A stretch of DNA of 64,000 nucleotides from JABWAJ01 sp038323375 (GCA_038323375.1 JBBQGV010000021.1:5832-69831); one strand, 5' to 3'; numbered from the stretch's first letter, positions 53,048 to 61,646 are shown. Numbers and translations: made by a program. Notes: generated from the sequence alone by a model not told the origin.

Positions 53048-53437
53048 TTACTCCCCAGCCTTAGCCAGCAAAAACCTGAAATTATAATTGCGCAGCGTGG
53101 TGGTAAGCGTCATGGTAGAATCTGTAACCGCTTCGATGGTATAATCCGCTTCGATTTGGCTTTGGCGTTGCAGGATTTTGTTGTCCTGCACTTTGTAAGC
53201 GGCGGTTTCTTCGGTGGCGGACAGGTTGGTGCGCATGACACCGCCCGTTTGGAATTCAAAAAACAGACTGGCGAGCGATTCGGTGAGGTCGCCGTTTCTT
53301 TTGGCTTCCACGATTTCCCAGCGACCCAATATTTTTTCGGAATAGTCTTCTTGTTTTTCTGTCTTGCAGGCGATTACCCCCGTTGCAACAGCCAAAAGTG
53401 CAAAAAAAGCGAACCACAATTGAATCGAGCGTTTCAT
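53048..53437 (-). CDS. Lipocalin-like lipoprotein
   Basis: A 129-aa protein from the ATG at 53437; the frame is open to 53530 but the signal peptide starts here. Signal sequence MKRSIQLWFAFFALLAVATG ends in VIAC (lipobox Cys24). The mature part has the small lipocalin-like pattern ILGRWEIVEAKRNGDLTESL, LFFEFQTGGVMRTNLS, DNKILQRQSQ, and TMTLTTTLRNYNFRFLLAKA. Such lipoproteins are common in Bacteroidota with unknown ligands. It lies downstream of tsaC/sua5 on the same strand. Confidence 0.75.
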   Translation of the reverse strand: MKRSIQLWFAFFALLAVATGVIACKTEKQEDYSEKILGRWEIVEAKRNGDLTESLASLFFEFQTGGVMRTNLSATEETAAYKVQDNKILQRQSQIEADYTIEAVTDSTMTLTTTLRNYNFRFLLAKAGE

Positions 53438-53510
53438 ATTGTTGATTGGTTTAGAAAGTTTTTTTCGGCGCAAAAGTATCAAAAGATAAGGGGTTAGACA
53501 ACTCTTTGCC

Positions 53511-54470
53511 CTACCTTTTCGCCGCAGCACGCCGTAAGCGGTCGTTGATGGCGCGTCCGAGCTGCACTTCCGGCAGCAATTCCGCGAGGATTAAATCCAG
53601 ATTCAGTCCGTCCAAATAGCGCAAACCGGCGAATAAATGTTGTGCGGCTTCTGCAAAATCACCTTTTGCGGAAAGCACAATTTGCTGCTCATCCGGCAGG
53701 CCAGGCAAAGGTTGTTGGAATGCAAGGACGCCGATTTTTGCACCGGGATGTTGCGCAGCTAATTCCCGCAAATCGCCGAGAACAAGCGGCGTGCCCGGTG
53801 CATAATGGCTGAGCAACATGCCCGGTGCCGAAGGTTTGGACGAGGAATGCTCCTGTACGGTTACGGGGCCGATGACCTGTTCAATGGCTTCGATGGGGAT
53901 GCCGCCTTTGCGTAAAACAACGGAGCCGTTAGCCTCAAACCCGACGATGGTGCTTTCCAAACCGACCTGACAAGGGCCGCCGTCGAGGATGTAGGGGATT
54001 TTTTCGCCCAATTGCTGCGCTACGTGTTGCGCTGTGGTGGGGCTGATGTACCCGAATGGGTTGGCGCTTGGTGCGGCTAAAGGAAAATCGAGGGCTTCCA
54101 GCACTTTCCGGGCCATCGGGTGTTCGGGCACGCGGATGGCAACGAACGGCGAACCGGCAGTGACGAGGTCGGAAATGACCGGGCGTTTGGGCAGCAGCAA
54201 CGTCAAAGGGCCGGGCAGAAAGGCTTTGGCCAGCGCTTCGGCTTTCTCCGGAATGGCCAATACCCAGCGTTCCGCGTGGCACCAATCGGCAATATGGAGG
54301 ATGAGCGGGTCGAAAGTGGGGCGGTTTTTGGCTTCAAAAATGGACGCTACGGTTGCTTCGTTCAGGGCATTGCCAGCAAGGCCATACACCGTTTCGGTGG
54401 GTATGGCAACGAGTTCGCCGCGCTGGAGCAGCGCAATGGCGTGGGGGATGTCGGTTCCGATTATGGACAT
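53511..54470 (-). CDS. sua5: L-threonylcarbamoyladenylate synthase (Sua5 type)
   Basis: Makes threonylcarbamoyl-AMP from threonine, bicarbonate and ATP for the t6A37 modification of ANN-decoding tRNAs. From the ATG at 54470 it is 319 aa. The YrdC domain spans ~1-190: LVAIPTETVYGLAGNA, IFEAKNRPTFDPLILHI, PGPLTLLLPKR, FPLAAPSANPFGYISPTTAQ, ILDGGPCQVGLESTIVGF. A linker (SKPSAPGMLLSHYAPGTPL) follows, then the C-terminal Sua5 domain that distinguishes it from the shorter TsaC. Partners TsaB/D/E are elsewhere. Confidence 0.95.
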   Translation of the reverse strand: MSIIGTDIPHAIALLQRGELVAIPTETVYGLAGNALNEATVASIFEAKNRPTFDPLILHIADWCHAERWVLAIPEKAEALAKAFLPGPLTLLLPKRPVISDLVTAGSPFVAIRVPEHPMARKVLEALDFPLAAPSANPFGYISPTTAQHVAQQLGEKIPYILDGGPCQVGLESTIVGFEANGSVVLRKGGIPIEAIEQVIGPVTVQEHSSSKPSAPGMLLSHYAPGTPLVLGDLRELAAQHPGAKIGVLAFQQPLPGLPDEQQIVLSAKGDFAEAAQHLFAGLRYLDGLNLDLILAELLPEVQLGRAINDRLRRAAAKR

Positions 54471-54529
54471 GATAACTTTGGCGCTGACTTTTACCGGGCG
54501 CAAAGGTATGTTTTTTGAAAAGTAAAAGG

Positions 54530-55066
54530 TCAGTTTATCAAATTGGACACCTGCCTTTTTATCCAGTTAACCTGCCAGGTTTTGCTATCGGCACCATAGC
54601 CGACGATACGATACTGTATGATGCGATGCTGGTCAATTAGTAATTGGGAAGGATATACTGTAACTAAGTTTGATTGCTTAAAAATGCCTGAAGTATCTAC
54701 TAAGATGGGGAAATCGTAGCCAAGTTTTCGAACGCGCCTTATCCCTTGTTCAATTTCTTTGGGGCCATCCGAGCCATTGTGTACTGCATAAATACTGACG
54801 TTTGGATTATTCCTATAAAAATCGTGCAATACCTGGAGTTCTTTGAAGCCTTTGAAGCAGGATCCACAACGGGTAAACCAAAAATCAAGGAACAGGATTC
54901 TTTTTTCTGATTTTCCAGAAGAGTCAGGTAAATGCTCAATGGCAGAATAAAGCCAAACAGGGGCTTTTTCATTCATTTTTTCGCTTAAACGGGAAGCAAA
55001 CTCTGAATATGGGATAAATAAAAAGTAAACACTTGCAAGGGTAATTGCCAATGCGAATGTGAACAA
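54530..55066 (-). CDS. Thioredoxin/TlpA-like domain, C-terminal part of an interrupted membrane gene
   Basis: 178 codons from a TTG at 55066, but the same frame stays open upstream to a TAA at 55253-55255. That extension encodes at least two further membrane helices (LSFLPIFIFTNLGWWLIVGY, WWWAIDILFLLLPFLFGHLV). The C-terminal ~130 residues form a thioredoxin fold with a CxxC in LDFWFTRCGSCFKGFKEL, and SIYAVHNG and VYPSQLLID, as in TlpA/ResA-type thiol oxidoreductases. The membrane part then continues in frame into the next listed gene. It is therefore probably one protein split by a single stop codon. Confidence 0.65.
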   Translation of the reverse strand: MFTFALAITLASVYFLFIPYSEFASRLSEKMNEKAPVWLYSAIEHLPDSSGKSEKRILFLDFWFTRCGSCFKGFKELQVLHDFYRNNPNVSIYAVHNGSDGPKEIEQGIRRVRKLGYDFPILVDTSGIFKQSNLVTVYPSQLLIDQHRIIQYRIVGYGADSKTWQVNWIKRQVSNLIN

Positions 55067-55252
55067 TAATAAAGAGCGTTTATTATCGGAGTACTTGCTT
55101 ACTAAGTGTCCAAAAAGGAAAGGGAGTAGTAAAAAAAGTATGTCTATCGCCCACCACCATGGATTAGTAAAATCAGTAGAATAGCCAACTATAAGCCACC
55201 ATCCTAAATTAGTAAAAATAAAAATTGGTAAAAAAGAAAGATTTAGTTTTTT

Positions 55253-55477
55253 TTAAAAAAAGAATCCTGTTAAATAATATACCGAAGCACTTATTGCGAA
55301 TACTAAACGAATGCTTTGGTTCGAAGAAAAGGATACGAATTTTTCTTTTTGTAAAGATGAAGAAGATAGCTGAAGTAGTTCTTGTCTTGCGCTACTTATT
55401 GCAGAAGTGCTTTTTTCTTTTTCGCAACTAAAAGAAATTGCGATAATGCAAACAAAAAAGATAAGATAATTTTTCAT
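55253..55477 (-). pseudogene. N-terminal part of the interrupted lipoprotein/membrane thioredoxin gene
   Basis: From the ATG at 55477, preceded by an AAGAAGG ribosome site. It encodes a lipoprotein-like start (MKNYLIFFVCIIAISFSC) and a Ser-rich linker. A membrane helix (SIRLVFAISASVYYLTGFFF) then meets TAA at the junction of T7 and A8 runs. Downstream the same frame continues KKLNLSFLPIFIF for the rest of the thioredoxin-like protein (54530-55252). A single T-to-A change at 55255 would give Lys and a 315-aa product. Either a recent nonsense mutation or an assembly/sequencing error in the homopolymers. Confidence 0.55.
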
Positions 55478-55579
55478 GATAAAACCTTCTTTTTTTAGCC
55501 AGCGATCAAAAGTCCACCGGCTGATCTTGTATTCAGCGGCTACTTCTTGTCGGGTTTTTGCTTTTTCAAGGTGTTCCAT
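55478..55579 (-). other. Helix-turn-helix segment in frame with the interrupted gene
   Basis: An ATG at 55579 opens 34 codons encoding MEHLEKAKTRQEVAAEYKIS, then RWTFDRWLKKEGF, a typical short helix-turn-helix. It runs in frame into the signal sequence starting at 55477, which cannot be a natural fusion of a DNA-binding domain to a lipoprotein. It is likelier a truncated small regulator or a chance in-frame join. Confidence 0.45.
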
Positions 55580-55898
55580 TAAATTGTTTTGAGCGCGGTT
55601 ATTGGATCAATGATTTAGCGGATGTTCGGGATTTTCTGAACACATGCTGGAGTACAGCAATGGTTGGGGCAAGCTCTAGGGCCTGCCCGCTGCTTTATGT
55701 GTTTGTTCGTAAGTGTCCTCGAGAATGAGATAGGAGGGATAGCGGCTGCCATAGCCCTTCTTTTTTTCGGCATTGTATTTAGAAAAGCACGAGACCTTTC
55801 TAATGACAACCAGAAAAAATGAACGGTTATTTTTTTTTTTTCATATTTTTTTTGGAATTTTAACATAGTGCACTCGATTTTTGCCAAATCAAATTAAG
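55580..55898. other. 319-bp spacer, no recognised feature
   Basis: AT-rich on the right side with a 13-base T run near 55831-55843. The short frames present look unlike proteins. The next recognisable feature is the inverted-repeat element at 55899. Confidence 0.4.
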
Positions 55899-56118
55899 AA
55901 GCTTATTCGACTTTGGACACTTCTCGAAATCGTTCCGCAGGAACGGCATCTGTGTAGAAAGACCGAATATGATTCGTTTTCCGTTCCATCGGAACGGCAT
56001 CTAATGAGCAAAAGATACCGTTTCGATGGAACGAACAAAAACATCGTTTGGCAACCGCTACTACAAAGATATCGTTCCGATGGAACGAATATGCCTTGTG
56101 TCCAAAGTCTAAAAGCTT
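55899..56118. repeat. Inverted-repeat element with four GTTCC/GGAAC palindromes
   Basis: Ends AAGCTTATTCGACTTTGGAC (from 55899) and GTCCAAAGTCTAAAAGCTT (to 56118) are inverted copies, 12 bp of them perfect (55909-55920/56098-56109). Inside are CGTTCCGCAGGAACG (55931-55945), CGTTCCATCGGAACG (55982-55996), CGTTTCGATGGAACG (56019-56033) and CGTTCCGATGGAACG (56073-56087). It ends 71 bp before deaD, so it may lie in the deaD leader. No ORF. Confidence 0.55.
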
Positions 56119-56189
56119 ATGACAGCGCTAAAAAATATCACGGCTTTTTTATACCTTTGCGCTTATTTTCCAAAGTGTAAATCTTTTTA

Positions 56190-57899
56190 ATGACACCATT
56201 CAAAAATCTCGGACTGAACGACGATCTGTTGCTCGGTATCGAGAGCCTGGGGTTTACGACCCCAACGCCTATTCAGGAATTAGTGATCCCCGCAGCGCTT
56301 GAATCCGATAACGACCTGATTGCCCTGGCGCATACCGGAACGGGAAAGACGGCTGCTTTTGGCCTTCCACTATTGCAACTGATTGATATAGAACGGAAAG
56401 GCGTGCAAGCGCTGATTCTTTGCCCCACGCGCGAACTTTGCGTACAGGTGGCGAGCGACTTAGTCAAATACGCAGCCCACGCACACCAATACAAAGTCGT
56501 AGCGGTGTATGGCGGCGCGCCCATTGGCGACCAGATCCGGCAATTGAAGCCGGCTCCGCACATTGTGGTGGCTACGCCCGGGCGGTTGGTAGATTTGATC
56601 AACCGCGGCGTGCTCAAGCTTGAGTCTGTTTCCAGGGTTGTATTGGACGAAGCGGACGAAATGCTCAACATGGGTTTCAAAGAGTCGTTGGATACCATCC
56701 TCGCGACCGTGACCACCGAACACACGACGTGGTTGTTTTCCGCCACGATGTCGAATGAAGTGCGTCACATCACGCGCAACTACATGAGCAATCCGCGCGA
56801 ACTCAGCTCCGGTGGCCGCAACCAGACGAACGTCAACATCGAACACGTCTATTACCTCTGCCACGCCAACGACCGCTATGCTGCGCTGAAACGAGTAGTG
56901 GATGCGACGCCGGGCATTGTGGGCTTGATTTTCTGCCGCACCAAAGCTGAAACCCGCGAAGTCGCTGAGCAAATGATCCGCGACGGTTACGACTCCGGCG
57001 CGCTGCACGGCGACCTGACCCAGGAAGACCGCGACCGCGCCATGACCCGCTTCCGCGAAGGCAACCTCCAATTGCTGATCGCTACGGATGTCGCCGCACG
57101 GGGCATTGACGTGAGCAATATTACCCACGTCATCAACTACGGCTTGCCGGATGACCCGGAAATTTATACGCACCGGAGCGGTCGAACAGGCCGCGCAGGC
57201 CGCACAGGGATTTCCATTACCATCATCACGCCGAAAATGGAAGAGCGCATCCGTCAATTGGAGCGCCAGACAAAGGCCACGTTTAAGCGCCTGTCTATCC
57301 CAACCGGCGATGAAGTGTGTGAAAAACAGTTGTTCCACATCGTTCAGAGCATTCGCGACACAGAAGTGCAGCGCGAAGTGATCGAACCATTCTTGGAAAA
57401 AATCTACGAAGCGCTGGCCGACCTCACAAAAGAGGAGCTCATCATGCGTTTTGCCAGCGTGGAATTCAACCGCTTTTTGGCGTATTACCACAACGCCCCG
57501 GACATCAATATTCAACCCAAAGGCGCACGGCGCGATGGCGCTTCCGACCGCGGCAAGAGCAGCAGCGGGTTCTCCCGTTTGTTTGTCAATATCGGCGAAA
57601 TGGACGGCGTGACGAAAAAAGAGTTCATCAAAATACTGACCCAAAAATTCTCCATCCCATCAGCGGCAGTCGGAAGAATTGACATCAGCCGCTCTTTCCT
57701 GCATTTTGACATCGAAACCGGCTATGTGGATAAAGTGCGCGAAAGCCTGCTCCAGATCACGGTGAACAAGCGCAAATTGCGCGTAGATGACGCTTCGGAT
57801 CGGAAAGGCGGCGGTTCGGATGAAGGCGGTGGCCGGAAGGACAGACCCAGAACCAGTCCGTTCAAAGGCAAAAGCGATTTTGTGAAGAAAAAGTGGTAG
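56190..57899 (+). CDS. DEAD-box ATP-dependent RNA helicase (DeaD/CsdA-like)
   Basis: A 569-aa RNA helicase. Motifs in order: Q-motif FTTPTPIQELVIPAAL, Walker A AHTGTGKTAAFGLP, PTRELC, TPGRLVD, DEAD in VVLDEADEMLNMGF, SATMSNE, IFCRTKAETREV, ATDVAARGIDVSNITHVINY and HRSGRTGRAG. After a charged linker the C-terminus (about 470-540) is a DbpA-type RNA-binding domain (SRLFVNIGEMDGVTKKEF). A basic Gly/Arg/Lys tail follows. Roles in ribosome assembly or cold adaptation are known for the family. It is monocistronic, preceded by an inverted-repeat element and followed by another. Confidence 0.93.
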   Translation: MTPFKNLGLNDDLLLGIESLGFTTPTPIQELVIPAALESDNDLIALAHTGTGKTAAFGLPLLQLIDIERKGVQALILCPTRELCVQVASDLVKYAAHAHQYKVVAVYGGAPIGDQIRQLKPAPHIVVATPGRLVDLINRGVLKLESVSRVVLDEADEMLNMGFKESLDTILATVTTEHTTWLFSATMSNEVRHITRNYMSNPRELSSGGRNQTNVNIEHVYYLCHANDRYAALKRVVDATPGIVGLIFCRTKAETREVAEQMIRDGYDSGALHGDLTQEDRDRAMTRFREGNLQLLIATDVAARGIDVSNITHVINYGLPDDPEIYTHRSGRTGRAGRTGISITIITPKMEERIRQLERQTKATFKRLSIPTGDEVCEKQLFHIVQSIRDTEVQREVIEPFLEKIYEALADLTKEELIMRFASVEFNRFLAYYHNAPDINIQPKGARRDGASDRGKSSSGFSRLFVNIGEMDGVTKKEFIKILTQKFSIPSAAVGRIDISRSFLHFDIETGYVDKVRESLLQITVNKRKLRVDDASDRKGGGSDEGGGRKDRPRTSPFKGKSDFVKKKW

Positions 57900-57910
57900 T
57901 GCCCTGAGTC

Positions 57911-58169
57911 GTGTCTGTCTTTTTAGTCCGATAGCTGTGCAGTGTAAACGCAGAGTTCCAAGGAGCTTTTATGACTTGCTCCGCCAGACTCCGCGCTACC
58001 TCCGAGAGACTCCGCGAAATTAAATGACGCAGAGTTCCAAGGAGCTTTTATGACTTGCTCCGCCAGACTCCGTGAAATAAAAGTAGTCCGGATAGACTGC
58101 CCTTGATCGCTTCGCGTCCACTTCCTGGACTTTTATATGCCTTGGTTTCGAACGCTGGGGCACAGACAC
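57911..58169. repeat. Inverted-repeat element with a 79-bp internal duplication
   Basis: Ends GTGTCTGT (57911-57918) and ACAGACAC (58162-58169). Flank GTCCGATAGCTG on the left and ATATGCCTTGGTTTCGAACG on the right match the 51391-51495 element. Inside, a 46-bp sequence starting ACGCAGAGTTCCAAGGAGCT occurs at 57948-57993 and again at 58027-58072 without a mismatch. It also holds CTCCGCGAGACTCC-like motifs as in the 6469-6528 stem. It occupies most of the 348-bp gap between deaD and the thioesterase; no gene is present. Confidence 0.55.
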
Positions 58170-58247
58170 CAGACTACTAAATGGACAGGCACTACGTAAT
58201 AGGGCAAGAGTCCGTAATTTCAGGAAAGAAAGTTACTACCAGCAGCC

Positions 58248-58676
58248 ATGATCCAATTCAGCAAGCAAATTTCTATCCGCTGGGCGGATCTCGATCCTAA
58301 TTTTCACATGCGCCACAGTGCGTATTACGATTTTGGCGCGCAACTGCGCATTGAAGTGCTGGATCAACTGGGGCTGAGCACCCACCTGATGCAGGAACAG
58401 GGCTTCGGCCCGATCCTTTTTCGGGAAGAATGCGTCTTCAGGAAAGAAATCCGCTTTGCCGATCAAATTATGATAGACGTCAAAATGGCGAAATTGAAAC
58501 CGGATGCCTCCCGCTGGACTATCCGGCACCAGTTTTTTTCTCCGGAAGGCAAGGTTCATGCCGTGATCACCATTGATGGCGCGTGGTTGGATACCAAACT
58601 GCGGAAACTCGCTTCAAACATTCCCCAAGCTGCGATTGATGCGTTTCACGCCTTTCCGAGGACGGAGGATTTTTGA
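58248..58676 (+). CDS. Hotdog-fold acyl-CoA thioesterase
   Basis: A 142-aa protein of the 4-hydroxybenzoyl-CoA thioesterase-like hotdog family. The N-terminal strand and helix read ISIRWADLDPNFHMRHSAYY, with the Asp of RWADLD in the position of the catalytic acid in 4HBT. Then come GFGPILFREECVFRKEI and HAVITIDGAWLDTKLRKLA. It hydrolyses acyl-CoA or acyl-ACP in relatives; the substrate here is unknown. Short, soluble, single gene. It is followed by a truncated Rrf2-type regulator fragment. Confidence 0.85.
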   Translation: MIQFSKQISIRWADLDPNFHMRHSAYYDFGAQLRIEVLDQLGLSTHLMQEQGFGPILFREECVFRKEIRFADQIMIDVKMAKLKPDASRWTIRHQFFSPEGKVHAVITIDGAWLDTKLRKLASNIPQAAIDAFHAFPRTEDF

Positions 58677-58687
58677 ATATGGAATAA

Positions 58688-58897
58688 GCAGAAGCATTTC
58701 ATTCGACGAAATATACTCAAGCGAAAGCCCTTCGGTGTCAAATCATTACCCGGGAAATTGCCGAAAATGCTGGCATTCCAAAAAAAATTTTAGAACAGAT
58801 TCTTTTGAAATTAAAGAAAGGCCATATCCTGAACAGCAGGCAGGGCAATGCAGGCGGGTATTATTTTGATGAAAAGCCAGTTGATGATTTGATATAA
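58688..58897 (+). pseudogene. Truncated Rrf2-family transcriptional regulator
   Basis: The frame 58688-58897 has no ATG but encodes CQIITREIAENAGIPKKILE, then QILLKLKKGHILNSRQGNAG and GYYF. This is the winged-helix recognition region of Rrf2/IscR-like regulators (LAE...ipkkfLeqil..Lkk.Gll.S.rG.xGGY). The N-terminal third and the C-terminal Cys region are missing. It lies directly upstream of a YeiH-type exporter gene, where a regulator would be expected. Confidence 0.65.
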
Positions 58898-58977
58898 GAA
58901 GTTGATGCTTTCCTTGTGTCATTGCCTGTCGAAACCGTCTTGTGGGCTATTTCTGCTTTTTTTCAATATCAAGAATT

Positions 58978-60336
58978 ATGGCAAAAAAAAACAACGCCGG
59001 AGAATCTGTTCCGATGCCTGCGAAGGCTAACTCCCAAACCGGGTTTTGGGCGCGGTTGACAGAAGATGCCTGGGCCAATATCATTGGGGGAAGTTTGGTT
59101 GCGGGCGTTTTGTTGTGGGTTTTTGCGCTTCAGGGCGGGAAGCCGGTTGCTCCGGTTTATGCCTGGGCCAATGCGGATGTTTTATTTGGTAAAGTCTTGC
59201 ATTGGGACAACCTCAGTATTGTGGCGTTGTCCGGGGTCGTGTTTGCCCTGTTGTCTTCGGTAGCTGTGAAACTGTCAGGCGGTAGCCTCCCGAAATACCT
59301 TGCAGGTTTTTTCATCATTTTCGGCTTGGCCATATTTTCCATGATTGCAGCAGGTAACAGCGGCGCGAGTGCGTATGGAATTGAGTACGTGATATTTGCG
59401 CTGCTTGCCGGGATTTTGCTCAATAACCTGTTTAAACTGCCGGAATGGCTGAAGACTGCGGCACGGTCGGAGTTTTTCATCAAAACCGGCTTGATCATTC
59501 TGGGAACAAGTGTGTTGTTTACCGACATCATTCGAGCAGGTTTTCCCGGCATTTTGCAAGCCATTGCCGTGGTGAGCGTGGTTTGGTTTTTTTCCTTGTG
59601 GCTTTCCCGGCGCCTGAAAGTGGACGACGAATTTGGTGTCATATTGGCCTCGGCGGTATCTATCTGTGGCGTTTCAGCGGCCATTGTTGCCAGCGGTGCC
59701 ATTCAGGGCGATAAGAAAAAACTGTCGTACGTTACCACCTTAGTGCTGTTGATGGCTATTCCCATGCTGATTTTACAACCCTGGGCCATTCATGCCTTCG
59801 GCATTTCGGAAATCGTGGGTGGGGCATGGTTGGGCGGCACATTGGACACCACTGCTTCTGTTACTGCGGCGGCAGAACAGGTGGGGCCAGCGGCAACCAA
59901 AGCGGGCGTGATCGTCAAGTTTTCCCAGAATGTGCTCCTCGGCGTGGCCGCGTTTTTTATCGCTACGTGGTGGGTATTGAAAAAAAGCCCCGAAGCTGCT
60001 GCGGGCCAGGAAAAACCCGGGTTGAAGTTGATCTGGGAGCGGTTTCCCAAGTTTGTATTGGGTTTTATACTGGTTTCTTTGATTTTTTCTTTTCTCATCC
60101 CCCTTGAAACGGTTAAACAAGCTTCCGGATTTTTGAATAGTTTGCGAACGCTCTGGTTTGCGCTGGCCTTCGTCGCCATCGGGCTGGAAGCGCGGTTTTC
60201 CGACTTGCTGAAGACCCAGGGAGGGCGGCCTGCGCTGGTTTTCATCGGCGCGCAATTGTTCAATATTGTCTGGACTTTGCTCTGGTCTTATTTGTTGTTT
60301 GGCGGGATATTGCTGGCGGTACCGGATATAAAATAG
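58978..60336 (+). CDS. YeiH/YadS-family putative sulfate exporter
   Basis: A 452-aa membrane protein from the ATG at 58978; a GTG at 58942 is in frame. It has 10-11 hydrophobic helices. YeiH-family (UPF0324) signatures: YVIFALLAGILLNNLFKLPE, FFIKTGLIILGTSVLFTDII, SVSICGVSAAIVASGAIQGD, IVGGAWLGGTLDTTASVTAA and AFVAIGLEARFSDLLKTQGG. Relatives have been proposed to export sulfate or related anions. A decayed Rrf2 regulator remnant sits immediately upstream. A clear downstream operon partner is not seen; mtnB starts 54 bp later and may share the transcript. Confidence 0.9.
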   Translation: MAKKNNAGESVPMPAKANSQTGFWARLTEDAWANIIGGSLVAGVLLWVFALQGGKPVAPVYAWANADVLFGKVLHWDNLSIVALSGVVFALLSSVAVKLSGGSLPKYLAGFFIIFGLAIFSMIAAGNSGASAYGIEYVIFALLAGILLNNLFKLPEWLKTAARSEFFIKTGLIILGTSVLFTDIIRAGFPGILQAIAVVSVVWFFSLWLSRRLKVDDEFGVILASAVSICGVSAAIVASGAIQGDKKKLSYVTTLVLLMAIPMLILQPWAIHAFGISEIVGGAWLGGTLDTTASVTAAAEQVGPAATKAGVIVKFSQNVLLGVAAFFIATWWVLKKSPEAAAGQEKPGLKLIWERFPKFVLGFILVSLIFSFLIPLETVKQASGFLNSLRTLWFALAFVAIGLEARFSDLLKTQGGRPALVFIGAQLFNIVWTLLWSYLLFGGILLAVPDIK

Positions 60337-60390
60337 GATGCCTTTACCTGCCTTTATACTCCTTACCAACGGAATAAATACATCTGAAAC

Positions 60391-61023
60391 ATGCCATTCC
60401 CGACCATTCGCACGCTTCAACAAGAACTCTTAGCCGTCATTCACTGGTTTCATGCCAAAGGCTGGGCACCGGCCACCAGCACCAATTATTCCTTCCGGAA
60501 TCCTGCTCCGGAGCAGGAAACATACACCATCTCCCGTTCCGGGGTAGATAAAGCAGCCTTCCGGCTTGAAGATTTTATGGTCGTAAATGCAGCTGGGCAG
60601 CCCACAGATACTTACCGGCATTTGCGGCCCTCCGCAGAAACGCTGCTGCATACCATGCTTTACGAGCAACCCGGAGTAAATGCAATTTTGCATACCCATT
60701 CTGTGGTCAACACCGTATATTCCTGGATACACCGCGATGAAAAGGCCGTAAAAATAAGCGGGTTCGAGTTGTTGAAAGGACTTCAGGGTATCACGACGCA
60801 CGAAGCGGAGGTTTGGATCCCAATCTTTGAAAATACCCAAGACATTGCTGCGCTGAGCCTGGAAATCAAAGCCCGGCTTGCAGAATACCCCGAAATACCT
60901 GGTTTTCTACTGGCTGGTCATGGCTTGTATGCGTGGGGAAACAGCATTGCGGAAGCCAAACGGCACATTGAAACCTTTGAATTTCTATTTGAATGCCTGA
61001 ATCAAATAGAAAGCAGGCGCTGA
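60391..61023 (+). CDS. mtnB: Methylthioribulose-1-phosphate dehydratase
   Basis: A 210-aa class II aldolase-fold enzyme of methionine salvage that dehydrates 5-methylthioribulose-1-phosphate. The start FPTIRTLQQELLAVIHWFHA is followed by KGWAPATSTNYSFRN, the family's substrate loop. ISRSGVDKAAFRLEDFMVV is followed by zinc-binding ILHTHSVVNTVYS, and LLAGHGLYAWGNSIAEAKRH supplies the third His. Same strand and 77 bp before mtnD, with mtnC overlapping mtnD, so a salvage operon. Confidence 0.92.
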   Translation: MPFPTIRTLQQELLAVIHWFHAKGWAPATSTNYSFRNPAPEQETYTISRSGVDKAAFRLEDFMVVNAAGQPTDTYRHLRPSAETLLHTMLYEQPGVNAILHTHSVVNTVYSWIHRDEKAVKISGFELLKGLQGITTHEAEVWIPIFENTQDIAALSLEIKARLAEYPEIPGFLLAGHGLYAWGNSIAEAKRHIETFEFLFECLNQIESRR

Positions 61024-61100
61024 TTCTTAATATAGAATTAACCCGAAAAGCAGTGCAGCCGGGCTAAAATGCACGAATTTTGTGTCATAAACCTTTCACA

Positions 61101-61646
61101 ATGGCCGTTCTTAACATACCCGATCAGCAGTTCAACACCGCCGATGCTGTTGAAATTCGCACCTTTCTCAATGCGCGCGGCATTTGGTTTGATCAATGGG
61201 AGGCAAAGGAAGCCCTGGAAGAAAATGCAGAGCAAGCTGTAGTATTGAATTCCTATGCACATGTTTTGCAGCCGTTTATGCAAAAAAATGGCTACCAAAC
61301 CGCCGATGTCATCAACATCAACTCCACCACGCCGAATTACGAAGCTTTGCGCAATAAATTCCTCAGGGAACACCGGCACACAGAAGATGAAGTCCGCTTT
61401 TTTGTTGCGGGCAAAGGCTATTTTTGGTTTAATTTAGACAACGGCAGCGACCCTGTTTTTAATGTTTTGTGCGAAGCGGGCGACCTCATTTCCGTACCGG
61501 CGAATACCCGACATTGGTTTGATGCTGGCCAAAACGATCCTTCTGTAAAAGCTATTCGCATGTTTATTGATCAGTCTGGCTGGACGCCGCACTACACGGA
61601 ATCGGGCGTTGATCAGACTTATCAAACCGCCCGAGCCAATGTTTAA
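61101..61646 (+). CDS. mtnD: Acireductone dioxygenase
   Basis: A 181-aa cupin from the ATG at 61101; the frame is open from 61080. It oxidises the acireductone of the methionine salvage pathway to the 2-keto acid and formate (Fe form). Metal ligands appear in HRHTEDEVRFFVAGKGYFWF (His, His, Glu) and in SVPANTRHWFDAG (His). MtnC begins within its last codons (overlap 61639-61646), indicating translational coupling. Length matches bacterial ARD. Confidence 0.93.
   Translation: MAVLNIPDQQFNTADAVEIRTFLNARGIWFDQWEAKEALEENAEQAVVLNSYAHVLQPFMQKNGYQTADVININSTTPNYEALRNKFLREHRHTEDEVRFFVAGKGYFWFNLDNGSDPVFNVLCEAGDLISVPANTRHWFDAGQNDPSVKAIRMFIDQSGWTPHYTESGVDQTYQTARANV

Noticed and set aside
55615..55887. 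90-codon frame on the minus strand
   Set aside because: Composition unlike a protein, no start context, overlaps homopolymer runs.
56460..57644. 394-codon frame antisense to the DEAD-box helicase
   Set aside because: Shadow of a strongly motif-supported gene; no recognisable domain.
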